Assembly (NCBI GenBank): GCA_046727435.1
Contig: JBKPCR010000303.1
Span: 1 to 13,590, forward strand
Length of the DNA stretch: 13,590 nucleotides
Reading direction: 5' to 3'
DNA from: CAVPRW01 sp046727435 [NCBI: bacterium]
Lineage (GTDB): Bacteria; Tectomicrobia; Entotheonellia; J063
Each line of letters starts with the position of its first letter. Within the stretch, counting starts at the first letter, position 1. Of the stretch, positions 7,330-13,590 are shown one piece after another. A model generated the notes under the pieces. The model had not been told where the DNA came from and ran no database searches. It saw only the letters and a program-made list of their open reading frames with translations. Both the position numbers and the translations under genes were made by a program.

Positions 7330-7773
7330 ATGACCACACCCCATGAGGCGCCCAAACCGGGGACGCGGGAGCATTTCCTCCAGGTGTCCGAGCTGCAACG
7401 CTGGGGCACCATCCAAGAGTACGTTGACCTCTGCCGTACCCATGGGTATTTCACCCCCGAATTTTACGCGACGGCGATCGCGCACATGGAGCGTATTCAT
7501 GTGCGGCGCATGCTGCGGCAGGTCACCGACGGCCACGGCTGGCCGACCGTCGCCAACATCGTGCGGGAGGGTCACGACGGCCGACCGGAGCGCGTATTCA
7601 TGCAGGAGGAGCTCTTCGACCCCGAGGAGTACCGGCAGGTGGTCGCCTACCACTACGGCATGGCGCGGCACCACCTATTCAAGGCGCAGACCTACCGCGA
7701 CCACGCCAAGGCGCGCTACGGCCTCCAGCTGCCGCTCTTCGACGAGATGGACGGCGGGGACGGTGCGCCCTGA
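7330..7773 (+). CDS. Hypothetical protein (147 aa), probably plasmid- or island-associated
   Basis: The ATG at 7330 has AAGGAG seven bases upstream; the in-frame ATG at 7312 and the TTG/ATG-rich leader before it are less likely. The protein begins MTTPHEAPKPGTREHFLQVS. It continues with a helical segment (LQRWGTIQEYVDLCRTHGYF) and a basic region (MERIHVRRMLRQVTDGHGWP). The C-terminal half (VFMQEELFDPEEYRQVVAYH...) is Arg/His/Tyr rich and helical, and ends acidic (DEMDGGDGAP). No signal peptide or membrane segment is seen. The codon usage is consistently GC-rich and the frame looks genuine. I do not recognise the family. A second start with strong RBS at 7904 lies downstream in the same direction. 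Confidence 0.65.
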   Translation: MTTPHEAPKPGTREHFLQVSELQRWGTIQEYVDLCRTHGYFTPEFYATAIAHMERIHVRRMLRQVTDGHGWPTVANIVREGHDGRPERVFMQEELFDPEEYRQVVAYHYGMARHHLFKAQTYRDHAKARYGLQLPLFDEMDGGDGAP

Positions 7774-7903
7774 TGGCCCGACCCTCGTCAGCCATGATCG
7801 TGGTGGCACACGCACGGGCCCCGACGCCCGACACCGGAGCCGACGGCGTTCAGGTCAATCAGTGGTCTCCAGACAGGAAGATACGGTACCGAAAGGAGGT
7901 CGC

Positions 7904-8036
7904 CATGAAACGCACAAACATGGCCACGACGTCCTTTACCTCTGTGCGGAATGAAGCCGACCGACCCGGATCTATCTTGCACCAGTTTGCCCAGCATCAC
8001 CCGCGTGAACATCTCCTGGCCGTCGGTAGGGCATGA
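7904..8036 (+). pseudogene. Gene start interrupted by a terminal inverted repeat
   Basis: A strong Shine-Dalgarno (AAAGGAGG, seven bases before the ATG at 7904) opens a frame reading MKRT. At codon 4-5 the sequence becomes the conserved inverted repeat, whose own inward ATG (7920) lies in the same frame and reads MATTSFTSVRNEADRPGS. The frame ends at 8036 after 43 codons. I infer that a real gene began here and was cut by the element. Confidence 0.4.
7915..7962 (+). repeat. Terminal inverted repeat copy, left end of putative larger element
   Basis: It begins CAAACATGGCCACGACGTCC. It matches the inverted copy at 11192-11239 at about 45 of 48 positions and the 941-bp element ends more distantly, all without gaps. 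Confidence 0.8.
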
Positions 8037-8182
8037 TGGAGTGTCCGCGCATCGGCTCCATAGATGCGGACGTGTAATGTTGCAAAATTTTGAGAGAGCG
8101 ACCCTGTAGCGAATCAGCACATAGCGTATACACAGATTCTACCGATTACGACTGAAGATTGAGTCTGAGCCATGTCATCGCT

Positions 8183-9031
8183 CTATACATTCGGTCCTGC
8201 CATCGCCGCATAGCGCCGAACCACCTCAGCTGCTGGCTTCGGTGTGCCATTATCACGAAAGAGACCCCACTGAACCTGTGTCGATTCGTTGATCAGATTG
8301 AAGCCTAAGGCAGCAATCAGCCAATTGTTCGATTGCATGGCTTCAAAGAACTGATCGTAATAGTTTGCTTGGAGCTCTTCAGAGATGCGAGCGGTATTCC
8401 AGCCGAACTCGGTCAGAGCCAAGGGGCGAGTGATCGCACCAGCCTGGCTCATTACTTGACGGACATCGATCAGTCGGTCACGGACGGCCCGGCCTGGAGT
8501 GCCATAGGCATGTACGGTCACCACGTCAAGCCACTGACGCCCGCGTTCGAGGAGCGTGCGGAACCAAGGCCGCCATGGGCCTTCTGTCGAGAGGTCCGGC
8601 CCGCAGATTTGGAACTGTGGATCGATACTGCGCAACGTGTCTGCCGCGGGCTGAAGGAGCTCATTGAGGTACTGTTCAAGGCTGCCGGCATACATGCCTT
8701 GGATATTCGGCTCATTCCAGATCCCAATGTATTGGACCTTTCCCTTGAAGTGCTCACCAAACGCCGTCACGAGGCGTATCCATTCGGCCTCGGGCGGAGG
8801 CGTATTCCGCGGGCCCATCCATGGCGGGGCATAGGCAAGGGTCACATACACGTTGAGACCAAGCCCCTTCGAGGTCGAGAGCATCGCCTCCAACCATCCA
8901 AACGACTGCTGATCTGGGCTTGGGAAGAGATCACCCAGATTTCCATCGGCTCGCACGCCCCATATGCCGAGCGACGCTGCCAATCTGAGCACATCTGCAT
9001 TGGCTTGATGAGCATTCACCCCAATGATCAT
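8183..9031 (-). CDS. Clan-A glycoside hydrolase (GH39/GH5-like TIM barrel), no signal peptide
   Basis: From the ATG at 9031 (GAGAGG about 7 bases upstream) the protein begins MIIGVNAHQANADVLRLAAS and is 282 residues long. IGIWNEPNIQG (Glu ~107) carries the acid/base glutamate in the NEP motif after strand 4. LALTEFGWNT (Glu ~208) carries the nucleophile on strand 7. VVTVHAYG precedes strand 6-7. These are the catalytic signatures of clan-A retaining glycosidases. The closest general resemblance is to GH39 and related xylosidase-like barrels; the substrate cannot be assigned. No signal peptide or accessory domain is present, so it acts in the cytoplasm or is released by lysis. The barrel length is near minimal but looks complete. 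It sits alone among mobile DNA, with no sugar-transport genes nearby. Confidence 0.85.
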   Translation of the reverse strand: MIIGVNAHQANADVLRLAASLGIWGVRADGNLGDLFPSPDQQSFGWLEAMLSTSKGLGLNVYVTLAYAPPWMGPRNTPPPEAEWIRLVTAFGEHFKGKVQYIGIWNEPNIQGMYAGSLEQYLNELLQPAADTLRSIDPQFQICGPDLSTEGPWRPWFRTLLERGRQWLDVVTVHAYGTPGRAVRDRLIDVRQVMSQAGAITRPLALTEFGWNTARISEELQANYYDQFFEAMQSNNWLIAALGFNLINESTQVQWGLFRDNGTPKPAAEVVRRYAAMAGPNV

Positions 9032-9333
9032 CTGTTTGCCTCTCCTCCTCATGGTAGCTGCTCAAGAACAGAAGTGGCTTGGCGCGAGAGCATCGCGTTT
9101 TCGTGCCCACACTCGGCTCTGGGCCGCTTTTGGTGAACCAGGGTGGTTTGGCGGTCTTGCACCATGTTCCGGCCTCGAGGAGGGGAGGGAAAACCCCGTC
9201 GTTCCTGAGGAGAGGTCTTCCCATTTCCCTCGTTGTGGTTCCCACACGCTCCATTTCACCAAGTATGACAAGCGCCTTAACACGTCCACATCCGTGGAGC
9301 TAATCCGCAGATACACCAGGGCATAACACCGAC
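9032..9333. other. Intergenic stretch without a convincing gene
   Basis: This region holds the glycoside hydrolase leader and the left boundary of the transposase unit. AAGTATGACAAGCG at 9261-9274 is the left partner of an imperfect inverted pair with the transposase upstream region. The 13-mer AGGGTGGTTTGGC (9140-9152) recurs at 1790-1802 near the aminotransferase. A TCCAC/GTGGA hairpin near 9285-9300 could end transposase transcription, but no T-run follows. Confidence 0.4.
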
Positions 9334-11105
9334 TCATCCCACAGGCACCACCTCAAACAACCACAATTGCTGAGCTAGGGAGAGACGACGCGCCCGCCGC
9401 CTCGAAGACCTCGCGCGATAGACGACTATGCACTCTTGGGGCGTCAACGGCAGGAGCGTGCCCTGCGGCGAGGCAAAGCGCGTCGGGTAGAACATCCCCT
9501 GGCGGATGTCTGTCACTTTGCGAGCCCGCCAATCGTAGTGGCAGCGGTACTCGGCGAGCACCACGTGCTCAAAGACGGCCCGTAGCTGCTCGCCGGACAC
9601 CCAGAGCAGCACCTGCGTGTGGGGTAAGCCCTCCTCGATTGCGAAGTGGTAGCTGTGCAAGGTCACGCAACCGTACTGATTGGTTCTCCGAGGGAAGAGG
9701 TGATGGTCAAACTTCCGGCTGAGTTCCTCCTCGGTATAAACTCTCCCTTGGGCAGCTCCCAACACCTCGAGTGGGATGGGTGGGCAGAACTGTGCCTTGA
9801 GCAGCCCCTGATGGGCGGTGGTGTTGTAGGTACGGATGAAGGCCTGATGCCGCTGCTCCAGCTCCAACGGTGTGGTCGTCAGGGAAAACTGATAGTCGTA
9901 CAAGCGCCGCTGGATGTTGAAGTGGGTCTCCATGAGGTTCTGATAGCTCTCGCCCTGGGTGCTGACGATGGTCTCGTGGCGGAGCTGCAGCCGGGTACAG
10001 ACCGCTTCAAAGTCGTTGGAGGTGTAGGCCCCGCCGCTATCCGAGATGAGGGCCTCCGGGATCCCATAGCGGAGACAGGCCGTATAGAGTACTATCAGCG
10101 CCACCCAGGTGGCCTCGGTCGGGGCGATCGCCCCGGCGAGCATGGTCCGCGAGTAGCCCTCGAGGATGATCAGGCTCCACCACTTGACGCCGTCAACCCG
10201 GACATCCAACTGGCGCCCGTCGATGAACCAGTACTGATGCCGATGCGACGCTTTATAGGGGTGAAGCCCTGGAATCCGCTTCCCCCCCTGTTTTGGCACG
10301 TGCGGGATGTCGTCGTAGACCAGCTTGTTGAGCGCCATGATGCGGCCGACGGTGCGCTCCGAGATGTCTGAGCGCGCCAGCAGGCTCCAGAGGCGGAACC
10401 GGCCGGCATCGGGGTGCGCCTTCTGCAGGTGATACACCTGGACCATCAGCGGCAGCCACACCTTGCGCGCCGGCGCGTGGGGCGCCGAACTCTTGTCCAC
10501 CAGCCCGGCGAAGTGTTCCGTTTCGAAGCGCTGGATCCAGGCATCAACGGTGGGCCGCGAGACGTGCAAAAAGCGGCTGATGCTCACCTTCTCCCAGCCC
10601 TGATAGTAGAGCTGGATGACGTGGAGCCTGGCGCGGTAGCGGTCGGGCTGGGCGTGGTAGTCCCACAACCCCAGGTGCCCCTGACAGGACACAGGACTCT
10701 GCTGCCAGAGCTTCTTGACCGTCTTGTCATCAATGCGGCAGCCCACCTTGACCAAGAGGATACGGGCCAGTTCGCGATAGTGGAACCCGTCATACAGGGC
10801 TTTGAGCCGGTCGATCTCCTGCCGGACGGCGTCCGGAATCCGGGTGGCCCTCCCCCGGACCATGACTTCCACATTCCCGGGGAGCAGCCCCAGCATCCCC
10901 CGCTGCCGGAAGCGACGGTGGAGCGTGCGCACGGTGTCCGGGTGGGTATTGGTCTCCTGCGCACGCTGAGTGGCCGTGCGATCTTCAAAGAGGAGCAGCG
11001 GGCGGATCACCTCATAGCGCTCCTGGGTTGGATCGGTGAAGGCCAGCTGCAGTTGTGCGAACACCGCCGTCGGTTCCACGGTCACCCCTCTCACCTGCCA
11101 TACTT
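9261..11105. mobile_element. Insertion-sequence unit around the DDE transposase, boundaries approximate
   Basis: CAAGTATGACAAGCG ending at 9274 and the complement of 11091-11106 (CAAGTATGGCAGGTG) agree at 12 of 15 positions, facing inward, and bracket the transposase gene. The true ends may lie up to ~30 bases further out; a looser similarity (GCT.CAT.T) continues outward. No target duplication was identified. Coordinates mark only the visible inverted pair. Confidence 0.35.
9334..11085 (-). CDS. DDE (rve) integrase-type transposase, two HTH domains
   Basis: The 583-residue protein starts at GTG 11085 (VTVEPTAVFAQ), preceded by a purine-rich GTGAGAGG. An in-frame ATG at 11157 would run through the IS-end repeat and is unlikely. 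The N-terminal HTH is around ATQRAQETNTHPDTVRTLHR. A second HTH lies near ISRFLHVSRPTVDAWIQRF. The RNase H-like core has FIDGRQLDV (Asp289), LISDSGGAY (Asp349) and NLMETHFNIQ (Glu386), spaced D-x59-D-x36-E. A basic C-terminal domain ends RARRLSLAQQLWLFEV. It is larger than typical IS481/IS3 enzymes (~300-400 aa) and resembles the long HTH-rve transposases of the IS481/Mu-like group. All catalytic residues are present and the frame is intact, so it may be active. It could also act on the inverted repeats at 7915 and 11239. Confidence 0.9.
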   Translation of the reverse strand: MTVEPTAVFAQLQLAFTDPTQERYEVIRPLLLFEDRTATQRAQETNTHPDTVRTLHRRFRQRGMLGLLPGNVEVMVRGRATRIPDAVRQEIDRLKALYDGFHYRELARILLVKVGCRIDDKTVKKLWQQSPVSCQGHLGLWDYHAQPDRYRARLHVIQLYYQGWEKVSISRFLHVSRPTVDAWIQRFETEHFAGLVDKSSAPHAPARKVWLPLMVQVYHLQKAHPDAGRFRLWSLLARSDISERTVGRIMALNKLVYDDIPHVPKQGGKRIPGLHPYKASHRHQYWFIDGRQLDVRVDGVKWWSLIILEGYSRTMLAGAIAPTEATWVALIVLYTACLRYGIPEALISDSGGAYTSNDFEAVCTRLQLRHETIVSTQGESYQNLMETHFNIQRRLYDYQFSLTTTPLELEQRHQAFIRTYNTTAHQGLLKAQFCPPIPLEVLGAAQGRVYTEEELSRKFDHHLFPRRTNQYGCVTLHSYHFAIEEGLPHTQVLLWVSGEQLRAVFEHVVLAEYRCHYDWRARKVTDIRQGMFYPTRFASPQGTLLPLTPQECIVVYRARSSRRRARRLSLAQQLWLFEVVPVG

Positions 11106-11191
11106 GAGGGGCATATGTAGCATACCGAACGGAAGCTGTCACCCAGGCACAGCGCACATCGTGCGCGGCAAGGACATGACGTCTCTGGTCA

Positions 11192-11239
11192 GGTCGGCTT
11201 CATTCCGCACAGGTGTAAAGGACGTCGTGGCCATGTTTG
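11192..11239 (-). repeat. Terminal inverted repeat copy, right end of putative larger element
   Basis: Read inward on the minus strand it begins CAAACATGGCCACGACGTCC. Read outward it gives AAAGGA, then an ATG at 11233 about 11 bases later. The HEPN gene's own Shine-Dalgarno begins one base outside the repeat. Confidence 0.8.
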
Positions 11240-11251
11240 CAGGAGATCCCT

Positions 11252-11716
11252 ATGATTACCAATCCTGAAGTCCTGCAAAGTCTTCGCGACTCATGGGCAA
11301 CCGTGCGTATCCTCGAGGCTAGGATTCAGACCACGCTGCATGCGGGCCTGTTCGCTCTGGTGCCCCAGATGACTAATTTTCAGGAGGTTCCCGACAGCTT
11401 GCTCCTACTCTTTGCGGTCTCTGTGCTGGAGAACACCCTGAAGAAGCTGCGCGATCAAGGAGTCTTTCCTAGCAAAGGACAGGAACTCGGGCGCCTCATG
11501 CAAGAGAGTACGGGTAAACTGTGCTGGCAGAACTACGGAAAAATCCAGGAGATCAAAAATCGACGAAACCGCATCGCCCACGAGCGGGTATTTCTTCGCA
11601 GTGGTCAGTGCGCTGAGTACCTGGACGCCATTGAGAACGAATTACTGGCATGGCGCGTGTTGGAACATCCGATGAAGGGCACGTACGGGATCTCGTTTCA
11701 GTCGACCTCTGGGTAA
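11252..11716 (+). CDS. HEPN-like protein with R-x4-H motif
   Basis: The ATG at 11252 has AGGAG six bases upstream, better than the TTG at 11237. The 154-residue all-helical protein begins MITNPEVLQSLRDSWATVRI. KNRRNRIAHERVF at ~102-114 contains Arg105-Asn106-x3-His110, the R-(polar)-x3-H signature of HEPN ribonuclease domains. A preceding helix (LLLLFAVSVLENTLKKLRDQ) resembles the other HEPN helices. HEPN proteins are often toxins or effectors in defence and toxin-antitoxin systems, and some are non-catalytic. No nucleotidyltransferase (MNT) partner is visible next to it. It lies directly outside the 11239 element end and its promoter may have been displaced by the insertion. The family assignment rests on the motif and helical pattern. 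Confidence 0.65.
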   Translation: MITNPEVLQSLRDSWATVRILEARIQTTLHAGLFALVPQMTNFQEVPDSLLLLFAVSVLENTLKKLRDQGVFPSKGQELGRLMQESTGKLCWQNYGKIQEIKNRRNRIAHERVFLRSGQCAEYLDAIENELLAWRVLEHPMKGTYGISFQSTSG

Positions 11717-11731
11717 GGAGCCGCCCACCCC

Positions 11732-11800
11732 ATGACCCCCGACGAGGCCGAGGACCGGGAGGAGGCCGTGCGGCGCGCCCGCTTCGTGGACGACTTATAG
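11732..11800 (+). CDS. Possible 22-aa peptide, highly charged
   Basis: AAGGAG about 11 bases before the ATG opens MTPDEAEDREEAVRRARFVD followed by DL and TAG. It begins 15 bases after the HEPN gene stop. The sequence is helix-prone and alternates acidic and basic residues. It could be a real small protein coupled to the HEPN gene or chance; spacing of the RBS is long. Confidence 0.3.
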   Translation: MTPDEAEDREEAVRRARFVDDL

Positions 11801-11824
11801 GCTATCATCACCATTTGATTACAA

Positions 11825-11863
11825 GGCAGTTGTGGCTAACCGTAAATTTACCTGCCGTTAGGC
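11825..11863. other. Nested inverted repeats upstream of the secreted-protein gene
   Basis: GTAAATTTAC at 11842-11851 is a perfect 10-base palindrome. GGCAG (11825-11829) and CTGCC (11852-11856) form a short pair around it, as do the partly complementary GGCTAAC (11834-11840) and GTTAGGC (11857-11863). It is an operator or hairpin candidate for the gene starting at 11904; a terminator is less likely because no T-run follows. Confidence 0.3.
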
Positions 11864-11903
11864 CTGGAACCCCAACTATGTTCACTCGGAGGAGGGAGTC
11901 GCC

Positions 11904-12263
11904 ATGCATCGAAGCATCTTCGTGAGTATCGCACTCAGCAGCATCCTGCTTGGGGTCGTGGGCATCGCCGTCGCGCTCGCCGGAGCCTCGACCGAGTGTC
12001 TGCTCACCATCCCAGAACCGCAGCGCTTATGGTTTTGTCGGGGCATACGGGTCGGACCCCCTGACGCGTTTGTGTGCCAGGGCACGGTGGAGCCCGGCGA
12101 GCAGGGCATCATCGAGGTGGGCGCGGGCCGGATAGAATTCACGGATGTCCCGATGGCGGATCTCCACACGGGCACGGTCCCGATCCTCACGTGCAGCGGG
12201 TTTTTCGCCGGCTCTGGAGAGCCCGGCGCGGGAGAGCTTTGCCAATTTACGTGCACACCCTAA
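11904..12263 (+). CDS. Small secreted Cys-rich protein, unknown
   Basis: The ATG at 11904 follows GGAGGAGGGAG. Residues 1-29 (MHRSIFVSIALSSILLGVVG...LAGAS) are a Sec signal peptide or single membrane anchor with a likely cleavage around Ala-Gly-Ala-Ser. The mature part of ~90 residues has six cysteines (32, 45, 58, 97, 113, 117), an even number consistent with three disulfides in the periplasm or outside. It contains many Gly, Glu and Val residues in a beta-prone region (GEQGIIEVGAGRIEFTDVP). I recognise no family. The downstream DNA-binding gene starts 27 bases after its stop. Confidence 0.65.
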   Translation: MHRSIFVSIALSSILLGVVGIAVALAGASTECLLTIPEPQRLWFCRGIRVGPPDAFVCQGTVEPGEQGIIEVGAGRIEFTDVPMADLHTGTVPILTCSGFFAGSGEPGAGELCQFTCTP

Positions 12264-12289
12264 CGCCTCGGGTGGGGGAGGGCGACGCC

Positions 12290-12832
12290 ATGGCGCAGCC
12301 ATGGGAGGCTGACTTCATTCACTTGTGGCAGGCAGGCGCCAGCTACCGCGAGCTCGCCCAGGCGCTGGGCTGCCCGCTGGGCACGGTGGCGAGTCGCTCG
12401 GCCGCGCTGGTGGCCCAGGGCAAAATTCAGTCCCGCCCCCGCGGTGGCCGACGGGCCAAGACCCCGCCGGAAGACCTTCCCGCACCCGCGCAGGCACCCG
12501 CGACCCCACCCGCGGACTCGGCGCTGCCCACCCGCGAGACACCCGCGATCACCATGGTCGCGGTCCCCGAACTACGGGAATTGATCCATCGCTTCAGCGG
12601 GTTAGAGGCGCGGGTGGCTGCCCTGGAGGACGGCACCCGCGAGGCCACCCGCCCCCAACCCGCACCCGCGACCCACCCGCGGGCCGACATCAAGCAGTGG
12701 ACCGTGCGGTTGTCACAGTCGCTCATCGAGGCCGTTAAGGCGCAGGCCACGACCGAGGGCAAGGAGCCGAGTCACCTAGTCGAGGAGGTGTTATGGCAAG
12801 CGCTGACCGACCGGCGATCCTCGACGCCTTAG
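12290..12832 (+). CDS. HTH plus ribbon-helix-helix DNA-binding protein
   Basis: The ATG at 12290 follows GGGGGAGGG with about 7 bases spacing; upstream in-frame starts overlap the secreted-protein gene. Residues ~13-46 (QAGASYRELAQALGCPLGTV and the next 14) form a helix-turn-helix of the type that ends with a basic RPRGGRR tract. Residues ~60-130 are a Pro/Ala/Thr linker containing a short coiled-coil-like piece (LIHRFSGLEARVAALED). Residues ~134-175 (IKQWTVRLSQSLIEAVKAQA, then TTEGKEPSHLVEEVLWQALT) form an RHH domain with the usual strand-helix-helix order. Two DNA-binding modules in one 180-residue protein suit a plasmid partition or copy-control regulator binding paired sites. Its own gene contains nine copies of ACCCGCG or its complement. 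Confidence 0.7.
   Translation: MAQPWEADFIHLWQAGASYRELAQALGCPLGTVASRSAALVAQGKIQSRPRGGRRAKTPPEDLPAPAQAPATPPADSALPTRETPAITMVAVPELRELIHRFSGLEARVAALEDGTREATRPQPAPATHPRADIKQWTVRLSQSLIEAVKAQATTEGKEPSHLVEEVLWQALTDRRSSTP
12484..12681. repeat. Cluster of ACCCGCG heptamers inside the HTH-RHH gene
   Basis: Direct copies lie at 12484, 12496, 12508, 12530, 12541, 12635, 12664 and 12675, and one inverted copy (CGCGGGT) at 12609-12615. The heptamer is read in all three codon phases (Pro-Ala, Thr-Arg and His-Pro-Arg contexts), so the repetition is not explained by a repeated peptide alone. It could be a binding-site cluster or a simple expansion in a linker. Confidence 0.5.
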
Positions 12833-12911
12833 TGGTCCCATGGCGTTCCATAAGTTCTTCGAGCGCCGGCAGTACCTATCTTCGGAGGGATAACGAGGAG
12901 GGCAACATACA

Positions 12912-13196
12912 ATGGCAACGCCGAAGAAATCCAGGTCCGCAACACATCCCCAGGGGCAGACGAGGCGGCGGCTGTGGCGTCCTGTCGTGATTACCGCGCT
13001 AGCGACGATTGGCGCCGCCCTCATTGCGGGGTTTTTCACCATTGGCAAGACCTTCATCGAGCGCACCGACCCCAAGCCGAGCGTCGCAGAACCGACCAGG
13101 ATTGAACAACAGACGCATGGTGACGGGAGCCCTGCCGTCGGCCACACTGGGGGCAATGTCACGATCCAGCAACACGTAGGGGGAGACAAGCCATGA
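12912..13196 (+). CDS. Membrane-anchored protein with C-terminal 'SPAV.HTGGNVT' motif
   Basis: The ATG at 12912 has GAGGAGG about 10 bases upstream. The protein is 94 residues. A basic N-terminus (PKKSRSATHPQGQTRRR) precedes one membrane segment at ~23-45 (RPVVITALATIGAALIAGFF). A polar stretch follows, and then THGDGSPAVGHTGGNVTIQQ at ~68-87. From memory, this Gly-rich motif recurs in short proteins and signalling proteins of environmental bacteria; its role is unknown and an amyloid-like or beta-stacking interaction is only a guess. The stop overlaps the next gene's start (ATGA), so the two are co-translated, and the next product carries the same motif. Confidence 0.65.
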   Translation: MATPKKSRSATHPQGQTRRRLWRPVVITALATIGAALIAGFFTIGKTFIERTDPKPSVAEPTRIEQQTHGDGSPAVGHTGGNVTIQQHVGGDKP

Positions 13197-13590
13197 GCGT
13201 CCTGGGGCTCTGGTTCCTCGTGCTGGGGGTTGCAGCGGCGCCGGCGGCCGACACTCTCCAACAGACGCAGGGGTCGTGCAGTCCCGCCGTCGCCCACACC
13301 GGGGGCAACGTCACCGTCAACATGAACTGCCCAGGGGTAGACCCGAAGGCCCTGGAGATGCTCAACAGAGACATGAGATTCACAAAAGAGGAGTTACGCT
13401 CCATACGGGAATTGCTCCAGCAAGCCAGGGCAACCCCGGACACGCAAGTCGGGCAACAAGCCGAGGCCCTCGTGCGCGAAGGGAAGCTCCGGGAGGCCAA
13501 CACGCTCCTCGGAAGGGAGCTGGACCTCACTAAGGGGCAGCTACACCGCACGATTAAACAGTTAGAGCAGAAAACACGCAAGGCCGATGA
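13193..13590 (+). CDS. Secreted coiled-coil protein with N-terminal 'SPAV.HTGGNVT' motif (runs off window)
   Basis: The ATG at 13193 overlaps the previous stop and has GGGGGAG about 7 bases upstream. Residues 1-19 (MSVLGLWFLVLGVAAAPAA) are a signal peptide with probable cleavage after Ala-Ala. The mature N-terminus has QTQGSCSPAVAHTGGNVTVN (25-44), then NCPGVDPKALEMLNRDM. From ~60 onward it is a charged helical region with heptad-like Leu spacing (ELRSIRELLQQA, EALVREGKLREANTLLGREL), probably a coiled coil or TPR-like. The frame is still open at 13590. It and the preceding gene look like a motif-matched pair, one membrane-bound and one exported, which suggests that they interact. Confidence 0.7.
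   Translation, partial: MSVLGLWFLVLGVAAAPAADTLQQTQGSCSPAVAHTGGNVTVNMNCPGVDPKALEMLNRDMRFTKEELRSIRELLQQARATPDTQVGQQAEALVREGKLREANTLLGRELDLTKGQLHRTIKQLEQKTRKAD

Larger units (their letters stand above)
7915..11239. mobile_element. Putative 3.3-kb element of the same inverted-repeat family
   Basis: Nearly identical inverted repeats face each other at 7915-7962 and 11192-11239. Between them lie a glycoside hydrolase gene and a DDE transposase gene, both on the minus strand. The 8-mers outside the ends (GAAACGCA left, CAGGAGAT right) do not match. The pair may therefore be one transposon that lost its duplication, a composite, or two independent ends joined by rearrangement. The transposase could be the enzyme that moves the family, or it may belong to a separate IS nested inside. 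Confidence 0.45.

Noticed and set aside
8041-8069. GTCCGC..ATC/GATGCGGAC inverted repeat as a terminator for the glycosidase gene
   Set aside because: The stem is interrupted, lies more than 100 bases past the stop, and no T-run follows on either strand.
9646-10371. Plus-strand frame of 241 codons opposite the transposase
   Set aside because: It lies wholly inside the conserved DDE transposase on the other strand and has no family features.
10414-11268. Plus-strand frame of 284 codons
   Set aside because: It is antisense to the transposase and runs through the inverted repeat; composition is typical of a GC-rich antisense frame.
11834-11863. attC-like pair GGCTAAC...GTTAGGC upstream of the secreted-protein gene
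   Set aside because: Only 16 bases separate the cores, there is no L'/L'' stem with an extrahelical base, and the left core deviates; kept only as a hairpin.

Overview
The window looks like GC-rich, rearranged accessory DNA from a bacterium, either a plasmid or a plasmid-derived chromosomal island. The support for this is a ParA/ribbon-helix-helix partition pair with flanking repeats, an IS-type DDE transposase, several inverted-repeat elements and broken genes. The lineage cannot be fixed from sequence alone. The gene mix (class III aminotransferase remnant, Toll/IL-1R (TIR)-NACHT conflict protein, 'SPAV..TGGNVT' proteins) fits a large-genome environmental bacterium. The first ~600 bases are clearly more AT-rich than the rest. 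No rRNA, tRNA or CRISPR array is visible.

Layout. 2-316: 3' end of an unknown gene. 324-600: MITE-like segment with ~33-bp imperfect inverted ends, which cuts off the C-terminus of a 2,2-dialkylglycine-decarboxylase-like gene (587-1711, minus). 1850-5572 (minus strand): a decayed TIR-NACHT immune-type locus. Two short 'MDP..ALAAGAA' peptide remnants lie on either side of a TIR-NACHT-membrane protein that is split in two. The split is caused by a 941-bp mobile element (3566-4506) with ~48-bp terminal inverted repeats and an 8-bp target duplication (TCCTGGAG). Removing the element and one duplication copy restores a perfect Walker A in frame (GAPGAGKTT) and a 759-residue protein. The element has no transposase. 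It carries one TMEM175/DUF1211-type membrane channel gene that ends in a 59-bp attC-like hairpin, so it resembles an integron cassette packaged in a transposon.

5685-6688: minus-strand parA and RHH operon bracketed by GGAT-type repeat arrays. 6700-7330: a small HTH remnant and otherwise weak coding. 7330-7773: conserved-looking hypothetical gene. 7904: a start codon with a strong RBS, cut after four codons by a second copy of the same terminal repeat. The partner copy, inverted, lies at 11192-11239, so 7915-11239 may be a larger relative of the 941-bp element. It holds a clan-A glycoside hydrolase and a 583-residue DDE transposase.

11252-13590 (plus strand): HEPN-motif protein, small secreted Cys-rich protein, HTH-plus-RHH DNA-binding protein whose gene is studded with ACCCGCG heptamers, and two overlapping genes that share a short 'SPAV.HTGGNVT' motif, one membrane-anchored and one secreted with a coiled coil.

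The most interesting system is the family of inverted-repeat elements. Their ends carry an outward-facing Shine-Dalgarno plus ATG, so an insertion can re-initiate translation of the gene it breaks. At the NACHT gene the repeat also supplies hydrophobic residues in place of the lost strand before the Walker A loop.
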